A DNA stretch of 64,000 nt from CAYLXC01 sp964387865 (GTDB taxonomy: Bacteria > Patescibacteriota > Microgenomatia > Daviesbacterales > UBA10151), in assembly GCA_964387865.1 (NCBI GenBank), contig CAYLXC010000001.1, forward strand, positions 1-64,000, given 5' to 3'. The notes beneath the pieces were generated by a model. That model did no database searches, had not been told where the DNA came from, and saw only the letters and a list, made by a program, of their open reading frames with translations. The position numbers were made by a program, and so were the translations under genes. This document shows positions 56,913 to 63,027 of this stretch, piece by piece. The number at the start of each line of letters is the position of its first letter. The first letter of the stretch is position 1.

Positions 56913-58248
56913 GAAATTTATGTGCTTCCTTAATCCTTTTTATACTTTCCTCCTCGCCTAAAATTTTCATGCATTCAAAAAGCGGTGGGGTTACAATCTG
57001 GCCTGAGATTGCAACCCTAATTAGTTGAAACATATCAGATGCTGACAAACCTTCTTGACTAGCCAATTCCCTGAAAGTTTTTTCAAACACCTCTGCTTTC
57101 CATGGTTTTTCCATTCTTTCCAGCTCTTCCGCAACTCTTCCAATCTTTAATCTTAAATCTTTAATCCCTGCCTTGCCGGCAGGCAGGTTTAATCTATTAA
57201 ATACCTCTATTTCATATTCCGGCTTTTCCCATAAAAAATCTGTTAATGGCACAAAATCTGATAATTTCTTTATCCTCTCCTTTATTAAAGGTATAACTTT
57301 TCCAATCTCTTCCTCTGTTGGATGATCCAAGGCTCCCCCTGAAATATTTTTTAAATATTCTAAAATTTGAGATTTAAGATTTGAGTTTTGAGATTTCCTT
57401 ATGTATTCCCCATTTAACCACTCAAGTTTTGTTACATCAAAATACGCTGATGAAGCATTCACGTCTTTAAAATCAAAAAGTTTTATCATCTCCTCTATTT
57501 CAAAAATTTCTTTCCCTTCAGGATGAGTCCAGCCTAAAAGTGCCAAAAAATTAAGTACAGCCTCTTTTAAATACCCATCATCCCTAAACTCTAGTGTGGA
57601 TTTTGCCCCATGTCTTTTGGATAACTTAGCTCTGTCAGATCCAACCAAAACAGGCATATGGGCAAATTGCGGATGAATCCACTCAAAAGTATCATAAATC
57701 ATCAAATGTTTCGGGGTTGAAGAAATAAACTCATTACCCCGGATTACATGAGTAATTTCCATTAAATGATCATCCACTACATTCGCAAAATTGTAAGTCG
57801 GATACCCGTCTGATTTTAGAATCACAAAATCTTCTTGGGTATTATTAGGAAAACTAATTTTTTTATCTCCTACCAAATCTTGCCAAACAGTTTCCCCTTC
57901 CTTCTTAACCTTAAACCTTATTGCTTTTCCGTCTTTATAAGCAAACCCTTTTTCTAAAAGCTCAAAAGCATATTTTTTATAAATATCCAGTCTTTCGGAT
58001 TGAATATAGGGTGCATATGGACCACCGATATCAGGCCCTTCATCATACTCTAAACCTAACCATTTTAAAGTTTGATAAATTTGCTCAACACTTTCCGCAA
58101 CAAATCTTTCCCTATCCGTATCCTCAAGCCTTAATATGAATTTCCCTCCCATTTTTTTTGCAAACACAAAATCAAATAGCGCTTGCCAGGCTGTTCCAAT
58201 ATGTGGTGCGCCTGTTGGGGATGGCGCAAGTCTAACCCTAACTTCCAT
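56896..58248 (-). CDS. gltX: Glutamyl-tRNA synthetase
   Basis: Charges tRNA-Glu, and probably tRNA-Gln as well if no GlnRS is present. Class I signatures are PTGAPHIGTAWQALFDF (HIGH) at about residue 10 and KLSKRHG (KMSKS) at about 235. 450 residues, normal for a bacterial GluRS. A palindrome (57167-57187, GC-rich, centred on GCCGGC) is translated in frame as LPAGKAG in the C-terminal anticodon-binding part. The tRNA-Gln gene lies 4 kb away. Confidence 0.95.
   Translation of the reverse strand: MEVRVRLAPSPTGAPHIGTAWQALFDFVFAKKMGGKFILRLEDTDRERFVAESVEQIYQTLKWLGLEYDEGPDIGGPYAPYIQSERLDIYKKYAFELLEKGFAYKDGKAIRFKVKKEGETVWQDLVGDKKISFPNNTQEDFVILKSDGYPTYNFANVVDDHLMEITHVIRGNEFISSTPKHLMIYDTFEWIHPQFAHMPVLVGSDRAKLSKRHGAKSTLEFRDDGYLKEAVLNFLALLGWTHPEGKEIFEIEEMIKLFDFKDVNASSAYFDVTKLEWLNGEYIRKSQNSNLKSQILEYLKNISGGALDHPTEEEIGKVIPLIKERIKKLSDFVPLTDFLWEKPEYEIEVFNRLNLPAGKAGIKDLRLKIGRVAEELERMEKPWKAEVFEKTFRELASQEGLSASDMFQLIRVAISGQIVTPPLFECMKILGEEESIKRIKEAHKFLTSPS
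57167..57187. repeat. In-frame palindrome in gltX
   Basis: CCTGCC...GGCAGG palindrome centred on CTTGCCGGCAGG, translated as LPAGKAG. Known as a frequent repeat in CPR genomes. Confidence 0.7.
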
Positions 58249-58277
58249 GCACTAATTATAACAGTTATAATTGTTAT

Positions 58278-59321
58278 ATGACCTTGACCCAAACTGCCGT
58301 TCTTACCAAACAATCCATAAAACTTACAATTATCGCCTTAATTGTAATTATATTAAGTTTTATTGGCTACAAAATCTGGTATGCATATTATCTTTCAACC
58401 CTTCCTCCTGTTGAAGAAAAGCCAGACACAAAATTTGGTAAATTACCGCCTCCTAATTTTCCAAAAATTGATGTTTCATCTTCAAACTTCTCATATAATC
58501 TGGACACAACAACAGGCTCTTTACCAAAATTAGGAGATGAAGGTTTTGAAAAAATTATCAAAGTTTACTTTGTAATAAAACCTTTAGCAAGTTTACTTTC
58601 TTCTGAAAGAAGCCAAACCCTTGCTCAAAAGTTTGGCATTTCTACCCCTCCACAAATTATATCTGAAACAAACTATGCTTTTAGAGAAGCAGGGAAAAAT
58701 CTTAATGTGGACTTGGATAGCGGAAATTTTACTTATATAAATCTAATTAGCTCACCTCCTAATGAGCAGTTGGATGATGATAATAAACTTGTAAAAGACT
58801 TTGAAAATATTTTGGCAAACTTGGGAGTTTTGAAAAACGAGCTTAGAGAAGGACGAAGTAAAGTAACACTTTTAAAAAAAGAGGGGGCAAACTATATTCC
58901 TACTACGCTAAGAACTGAAGCTACATCAGCCCAAATATCCCTTTGGCCTAAAGATTTGGATAAAAGATCAATTTTTACTTCGGATTTCAATAAATCTTTA
59001 GTTAATGCCCAAATTTTTGACTCTTCATCTAATTTGGATAATTATTTATCAATAAACTTTACTAATTGGCCAATTGAGAAAGAAGTTTTTGCAACTTACC
59101 CTACCAAAAGCCCGGAGGATGCTTTTAATGACTTAAAAGGAGGAAAAGGAGCAATTATTTTAAAACCTGCAAAAGGAGAGGTTTCCGTCACATCCATCTA
59201 TTTAGGATATTATCTTTCAGATACTTATACTCCCTACTTACACCCCATATATATTTTCGAAGGTCCCCAATTTGTAGCATATGTTTCAGCAGTAGATTCT
59301 AATTTTGTTGAGGCCAAATAA
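58278..59321 (+). CDS. Membrane-anchored hypothetical protein
   Basis: A 347-residue protein with a short cytoplasmic N-terminus and one hydrophobic helix (LTIIALIVIILSFIGYKIW, about residues 15-35). A Pro-rich linker (STLPPVEEKPDTKFGKLPPPNFPKI) and an extracytoplasmic alpha/beta domain follow. The C-terminal YLGYYLSDTYTPYLHPIYIFEG is reminiscent of periplasmic sensor or surface domains, but no family is recognised. It is divergent from gltX. Confidence 0.6.
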   Translation: MTLTQTAVLTKQSIKLTIIALIVIILSFIGYKIWYAYYLSTLPPVEEKPDTKFGKLPPPNFPKIDVSSSNFSYNLDTTTGSLPKLGDEGFEKIIKVYFVIKPLASLLSSERSQTLAQKFGISTPPQIISETNYAFREAGKNLNVDLDSGNFTYINLISSPPNEQLDDDNKLVKDFENILANLGVLKNELREGRSKVTLLKKEGANYIPTTLRTEATSAQISLWPKDLDKRSIFTSDFNKSLVNAQIFDSSSNLDNYLSINFTNWPIEKEVFATYPTKSPEDAFNDLKGGKGAIILKPAKGEVSVTSIYLGYYLSDTYTPYLHPIYIFEGPQFVAYVSAVDSNFVEAK

Positions 59322-59325
59322 AGTT

Positions 59326-59392
59326 GACGATTTGTGTAAAATTCCCAAAACACAAATTGTCATCCTGATCCGGCGAAGCCGGAGAAGGATCT
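59326..59392. repeat. Two-hairpin repeat, copy 3
   Basis: GACGATTTGTGT (59326-59337) pairs with ACACAAATTGTC (59350-59361) with one G-U pair. ATCCTGATCCGGCGAAGCCGGAGAAGGAT follows as a second hairpin. The sequence of the stem differs from copies 1 and 2 but the architecture and ends are the same. It separates two convergent genes and may act as a terminator. Confidence 0.7.
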
Positions 59393-59394
59393 AT

Positions 59395-60312
59395 TCAATT
59401 AGGCCATTGAAAATTCGCATATGTCCAATTTATAAGGCTCGTTGTTTCACCAAACCTGTCATCAGATCCTAAAACTATTAGCAAGACTTTATGTCCCCCT
59501 CTTTCAACCAGAGTAACCAAATTTTCCTTTGCCCCCTCAGTGTAGCCGGTTTTCACACCTAAAACTCCGCTAACTTGTGACAAAAGCTTATTTAAATTTC
59601 TAAGCTGATGCTTATACTTTTTATCCAAAGAAACAATATCCGTATCTTTTGTTGAAAATATTCTTGAAAGTTGAGAATCCTTTAAGGCCTCTTGAGTAAT
59701 TTTTGATAAATCCGAAGCAGATGAATAGTGATTGGGTGAATCAAAACCAGCCGGGTTTTCAAAATGTGTATTATTTAAATTTAACTCAATCGCTTTCTTA
59801 TTCATGGCAGAAACAAAACCTAAGACTCCCCCGGGATAATTTTCGGAAATTGCGTACGCAGCATCATTTCCGGAATTTAGGAGCATTCCATAAAGAAGTG
59901 ATCTGAAAGTCAAATCTTCCCCGCTAAAAAGACCTACCTTTGCACCGGGAATTTTTGCTCCATCATTTACAGTCAATACTGAGTTAGGCTGAAAATACCC
60001 GGATGCAACCAAAGCTGTCATAATCTTTGTGGTTGAGGCAATCGGCAAGGGAATAAATGCATCTTTTTGATATAAAATTGTATCTGTTTCCAAATCCTTA
60101 ACCAAAATTGACCGTGAAGTAGAGAATGGAACTTCAATATTTTTACTTATTGGCGGAATATTATATTTTTGAACTCCGGCCACCTCAGAATTGTTTTGAG
60201 GGATTTGGGATGTAACGAAAACATCTTCTGCAAATGATAATCCTAAGGGTAGTAAAGCAACAACACAGATTGCGAAAATAATTAAAGCAGCGGAGAAAAA
60301 ATAATACTTCAC
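59395..60312 (-). CDS. D-alanyl-D-alanine carboxypeptidase (peptidase S11), second
   Basis: A 305-residue secreted penicillin-binding-type enzyme. N-terminal signal helix (FFSAALIIFAICVVALLPLG), SxxK as ASTTK, SxN as SGN, and KTG in VLGVKTGYTEG. It lacks the C-terminal membrane anchor of the other S11 protein. It ends at a TGA stop in convergent orientation with the hypothetical gene, and starts 10 bp after the aspS stop, so it may be its operon partner. Confidence 0.93.
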   Translation of the reverse strand: MKYYFFSAALIIFAICVVALLPLGLSFAEDVFVTSQIPQNNSEVAGVQKYNIPPISKNIEVPFSTSRSILVKDLETDTILYQKDAFIPLPIASTTKIMTALVASGYFQPNSVLTVNDGAKIPGAKVGLFSGEDLTFRSLLYGMLLNSGNDAAYAISENYPGGVLGFVSAMNKKAIELNLNNTHFENPAGFDSPNHYSSASDLSKITQEALKDSQLSRIFSTKDTDIVSLDKKYKHQLRNLNKLLSQVSGVLGVKTGYTEGAKENLVTLVERGGHKVLLIVLGSDDRFGETTSLINWTYANFQWPN

Positions 60313-60322
60313 TTTTTACTTT

Positions 60323-61675
60323 TTACTTTTTACTTAATCTAACATCCACTCTTTCCATATCCCTTGGAAATAGAGAAGCTTCCCTTATATTGGCAAGATT
60401 AAGAATATGCATAGTTATTCTCTCAAGTCCAAATGAAAAACCACCTTCAGAGGGCATGCCAAATTTAAAAGCCATCAAATACATCTCAAAATTTTTTGGA
60501 TCCATGCCATGAGATTTAATTGACTCAACTAGCTGGTCATAGTTATTTATTCTCTGGCTACCACTCATTATCTCCACTCCTCTGAAAAGAAGGTCATAGC
60601 TTAAAGAATAATTAGGATCTTTTGGATCTGGCATAGTATAAAAAGGTTTTGCAGCAATTGGAAAATGAGTCACTGTGACAAAATCGCTCCTATGTTTTTC
60701 TTTTGCCCAATTACATAAATCAATCTCATCTTGTGGAGTTAAATCTTTTTCATTGCGATTATCTCTCCCGAATTCTTTGAAGATTAATTCCTGCGCTTCC
60801 CTCAGTGTAAGCCTTGGGATCTTACCGTAGGCAACGGCATCCACACCAAACTCATCCAGTATATCTTTACATTTTTCTTCTGCATGTTTAATAGTTTCAA
60901 TAGCAACTTTTTCCAAAAGGTCCAAAAGGTCTTCAAATTCAACAAATCCAATCTCACAATCCATTTGGGTGATTTCTGCCAAATGTCTGGTTGTAACTGA
61001 AGGTTCTGCTCTGTAAGCCTTAGTCACTGTAAATACACGTTCAAAAACAGGAACTAGCATTTGTTTATAAAGCTGGGGACTTTGAGTAAGAAAAGCTTTG
61101 TGTTCAAAATAATCTATTTTAAAAACTTCTGCTCCTCCTTCTGTTGCAGATGCAGCAATTGTGGGAACAACAATTTCAGTACATCTTAATTCTCTTGCAG
61201 ATTTTCTAAAACCATCCAGAATTGCCTCTTGAACCTTAAAAATTGCTTTAACCTTTGGATGCCTTAAAGTTAAAGATCTAAAATCCAAAAGGGTTGGAAG
61301 TTGTAAATCTAAATTCTTTCCTCCCATATCAAACGGTAATTCTGATGCTTTTGATAAAACTTGAATACTTTCTGCAGAAATTTCAATTTCACCGGTTGGG
61401 ATTTTTTTGTTTACCATATGTGGAGGCCTTTTATTAACCTTTCCTGTTACGGAAACAACATCTTGGGGATGTAGATCCCTCACCTCGAAGGTGGGCTTTG
61501 ACTCCTTCGAGGTGAATGTGGTCTGCTGCGATACTACAACTTGAATTAGTCCACTTCGATCCCCTATATCCAAGAACAAAATTTTCCCATGATCACGCCT
61601 GGTTTGCACCCAGCCATTAATTTTCACATTTTCACCTATTTTGTTATTACAATCTAATATTAATGTCCTATTCAT
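60323..61675 (-). CDS. aspS: Aspartyl-tRNA synthetase, archaeal/non-discriminating type
   Basis: Class II synthetase of 450 residues. OB-fold anticodon-binding domain at the N-terminus (VKINGWVQTRRDHGKILFLDIGDRSG), motif 2 (TKAYRAEPSVTTRHLAEITQMDCEIGF) and motif 3 (FSFGLERITMHIL), ending FPRDMERVD. It lacks the bacterial GAD insertion, which puts it with archaeal-type AspRS that often also charge tRNA-Asn. A palindrome CACCTCGAAGG...CCTTCGAGGTG (61481-61514) adds residues in frame inside the OB domain (FTSKESKPTFEVR). It is divergent from the Phe leader unit. Confidence 0.93.
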   Translation of the reverse strand: MNRTLILDCNNKIGENVKINGWVQTRRDHGKILFLDIGDRSGLIQVVVSQQTTFTSKESKPTFEVRDLHPQDVVSVTGKVNKRPPHMVNKKIPTGEIEISAESIQVLSKASELPFDMGGKNLDLQLPTLLDFRSLTLRHPKVKAIFKVQEAILDGFRKSARELRCTEIVVPTIAASATEGGAEVFKIDYFEHKAFLTQSPQLYKQMLVPVFERVFTVTKAYRAEPSVTTRHLAEITQMDCEIGFVEFEDLLDLLEKVAIETIKHAEEKCKDILDEFGVDAVAYGKIPRLTLREAQELIFKEFGRDNRNEKDLTPQDEIDLCNWAKEKHRSDFVTVTHFPIAAKPFYTMPDPKDPNYSLSYDLLFRGVEIMSGSQRINNYDQLVESIKSHGMDPKNFEMYLMAFKFGMPSEGGFSFGLERITMHILNLANIREASLFPRDMERVDVRLSKK

Positions 61676-61720
61676 TACTTAAAAACTAGATGAATGCATA
61701 ATAGCAGTTTAAATCCAATC

Positions 61721-61749
61721 TTGACAAGGATTGAATTAGCTGATATATT
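61721..61749 (+). promoter_or_regulatory. Promoter of the Phe-attenuator unit
   Basis: TTGACA, 17-bp spacer, TATATT. Transcription should start at about 61756, one base before the leader peptide ATG, so the leader is leaderless. Confidence 0.8.
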
Positions 61750-61756
61750 ATCTTTT

Positions 61757-61804
61757 ATGCAAAACCTAAGAAGATATTTTAATTTCTTCTTTACCTTCGC
61801 TTAA
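61757..61804 (+). CDS. Phe-rich leader peptide (15 aa)
   Basis: MQNLRRYFNFFFTFA then TAA. Five of the last eight residues are Phe, encoded by clustered TTT/TTC codons, strikingly like E. coli PheL. Translation of these codons would be sensitive to charged tRNA-Phe, and the stop sits right before the attenuator. Confidence 0.85.
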   Translation: MQNLRRYFNFFFTFA

Positions 61805-61873
61805 ACGGAGGTTGGTTTTTGTGTAAAAAAACCAACATAACTTAACCTCCGTTTATAAGTGGAGGTTTTTTTT
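61805..61873 (+). promoter_or_regulatory. Phe attenuator (antiterminator/terminator switch)
   Basis: Segment ACGGAGG (61805-61811) can pair with CCTCCGT (61846-61852). The same CCTCC can instead pair with GGAGG (61861-61865), whose AACCTCC/GGAGGTT stem is followed by eight T. Pairing in between (GTTGGTTTTT with AAAAACCAAC) extends the first structure. A ribosome at the leader stop would cover the first segment and allow the terminator; a stall at Phe codons leaves it free and prevents termination. Confidence 0.85.
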
Positions 61874-61900
61874 ATGGAGAAAAGAAAGGAAGGTGAAAAA

Positions 61901-62116
61901 ATGGTAGAAAGAATAATTGTAAAACCCGAATATCCCGAACAAAAAGGTATTACTCGGGCTTTAGCTGATCTTGATCGAATTCAAGTAGATATTAGAGGAA
62001 GAATGATTGGTTCAGAGCCAGTCGCACAGACAGGATCATCAAGTTTACAAACTAGAGTAAAAATATCACTAGAATATCCAGATCCTACTGAACGAAAACC
62101 ATATTTCGTTCGCTAA
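61901..62116 (+). CDS. Small hypothetical protein controlled by the Phe attenuator
   Basis: A 71-residue protein. The ATG at 61901 follows a strong Shine-Dalgarno (GGAAGGTG, 5 bp before); ATG 61874 is in frame but overlaps the terminator's end. The sequence MVERIIVKPEYPEQKGI...KISLEYPDPTERKPYF is strand-rich with no membrane segment and I do not recognise it. It is the only gene between the Phe attenuator and the next promoter, so it is the direct target. Confidence 0.65.
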   Translation: MVERIIVKPEYPEQKGITRALADLDRIQVDIRGRMIGSEPVAQTGSSSLQTRVKISLEYPDPTERKPYFVR

Positions 62117-62118
62117 AC

Positions 62119-62148
62119 TTGACAAAATACATAAACTGCCCTTATAAT
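62119..62148 (+). promoter_or_regulatory. Promoter of the branched-chain attenuator unit
   Basis: TTGACA, 18-bp spacer, TATAAT (both boxes perfect). Start expected at about 62155, five bases before the leader ATG. Confidence 0.8.
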
Positions 62149-62159
62149 TTAAATAGTCT

Positions 62160-62264
62160 ATGTCAAAAGTTGAAGTAATTGATTTAAGAAAAGTAGAAGT
62201 TATTCTTGGCCTCCTTATTTTAGTGCTCGTTACGGGCACTTTTTTGGGAGGTCTTTTTAGGTAA
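62160..62264 (+). CDS. Val/Leu/Ile-rich leader peptide (34 aa)
   Basis: The peptide starts MSKVEVIDLRKVEV and continues with ILGLLILVLV, then TGTFLGGLFR and stop. Sixteen or more of its residues are Val, Leu or Ile, clustered before the switch region, as in IlvL/LeuL leaders. Its last codons form the first arm of the attenuator. Confidence 0.85.
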   Translation: MSKVEVIDLRKVEVILGLLILVLVTGTFLGGLFR

Positions 62265-62315
62265 AAAATAACCTAAAAAAGAAAGTAATCAGACCTCCCT
62301 AACGGGAGGTTTTTT
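62245..62315 (+). promoter_or_regulatory. Branched-chain amino acid attenuator
   Basis: GGGAGGTCTTTTTAGGT at the end of the leader ORF pairs with ACCTAAAAAAGA...AGACCTCCC. Alternatively ACCTCCC (62293-62299) pairs with GGGAGGT (62304-62310) followed by T-run, a terminator with a 4-nt loop. The logic is the same as the Phe and Ile switches. Confidence 0.85.
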
Positions 62316-62328
62316 ATTGGGAAAAAAT

Positions 62329-62607
62329 ATGAGTGAAAGATTTAGACCAGATACAATACATAGAAGGGCCTATAAAATAGCCTCAGAAACCTTTGCGAAT
62401 GTCGAAAGTTTAACTGATGAACAAGTAGGAGTAGTAGAAAATGACAGAAGAGGTAGAAGAAGAATGATCCATTCATTACAGCAAAGTCTGAAGGAAACTT
62501 CAGGAGAAGAACGAAGACGGTTACTTGAGCAGTTACATGATCTGGAATCGCATCAATTCGCATCAAGATATGCAATCGAAAAACGTTCAGGTAAAAGATT
62601 TTTTTAA
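62329..62607 (+). CDS. Small hypothetical protein controlled by the branched-chain attenuator
   Basis: A 92-residue, strongly charged, helical protein (NDRRGRRRMIHSLQQSL, GEERRRLLEQLHDLESH). The start at 62329 (MSERFRPDT) is preferred over the in-frame TTG at 62317. Not recognised. It is the first gene after the branched-chain attenuator. Confidence 0.6.
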   Translation: MSERFRPDTIHRRAYKIASETFANVESLTDEQVGVVENDRRGRRRMIHSLQQSLKETSGEERRRLLEQLHDLESHQFASRYAIEKRSGKRFF

Positions 62608-62637
62608 TATAACGAAAGAAAGGGGGTGTTTAAATTT

Positions 62638-62844
62638 ATGACAGAACGTGGAGAAATACCTGTTGAACAGCGTGGAATCTTGAATTCAACCATGGAGCCA
62701 GGAGATGTGGCATTCGGGACATTGGATATATACTACAATCCCGGCCCTGACAAAAGCGTGCCAAATTCAGAAGATGGAAATGGAACTGTACGTGATCCTG
62801 AACCAGTAGAAGTAGTCACAGATATACGCGGTGTACCTTTTTAA
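62638..62844 (+). CDS. Small acidic hypothetical protein
   Basis: A 68-residue acidic protein preceded by AAGGGGGTG 9 bp before the ATG at 62638. It has few hydrophobic residues (GDVAFGTLDIYYNPGPDK is the most structured part). It follows the 92-aa gene by 30 bp in the same unit. Not recognised. Confidence 0.5.
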   Translation: MTERGEIPVEQRGILNSTMEPGDVAFGTLDIYYNPGPDKSVPNSEDGNGTVRDPEPVEVVTDIRGVPF

Positions 62845-62860
62845 TTCTAAAAACGACCTA

Positions 62861-62889
62861 TTGCACAGAAAAATCAATTACGGTAGCAT
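62861..62889 (+). promoter_or_regulatory. Promoter of the Ile-attenuator unit
   Basis: TTGCAC, 17-bp spacer, TAGCAT. Start expected at about 62896, three bases before the leader ATG. Confidence 0.65.
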
Positions 62890-62898
62890 GTATTCCAT

Positions 62899-62967
62899 AT
62901 GCATACTAAAGCTGAAATTATTATTGGAATTATTATTACTTCTAAAAAGGGAGGTTGTTTGGCGTAA
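62899..62967 (+). CDS. Ile-rich leader peptide (22 aa)
   Basis: MHTKAE is followed by three Ile codons, Gly, and three more Ile codons (all ATT), then TSKKGGCLA and stop. Six Ile codons within seven positions are what isoleucine-sensing attenuation requires. The leader ends inside the first pairing segment. Confidence 0.88.
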   Translation: MHTKAEIIIGIIITSKKGGCLA

Positions 62968-63015
62968 GTCTTAAAAAAAGATTCCGCAACAAACCTCCTG
63001 AAAGGGAGGTTTTTT
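62949..63015 (+). promoter_or_regulatory. Isoleucine attenuator upstream of the CimA-like gene
   Basis: GGAGGTTGTT within the leader ORF pairs with AACaAACCTCC (bulged A). Alternatively AACCTCC (62992-62998) pairs with GGAGGTT (63005-63011) followed by T, forming the terminator. Stalling at the Ile codons would free the first arm and let transcription reach the CimA-like gene; termination when isoleucine is ample. Confidence 0.88.
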
Positions 63016-63027
63016 AATGAGAAAAAT

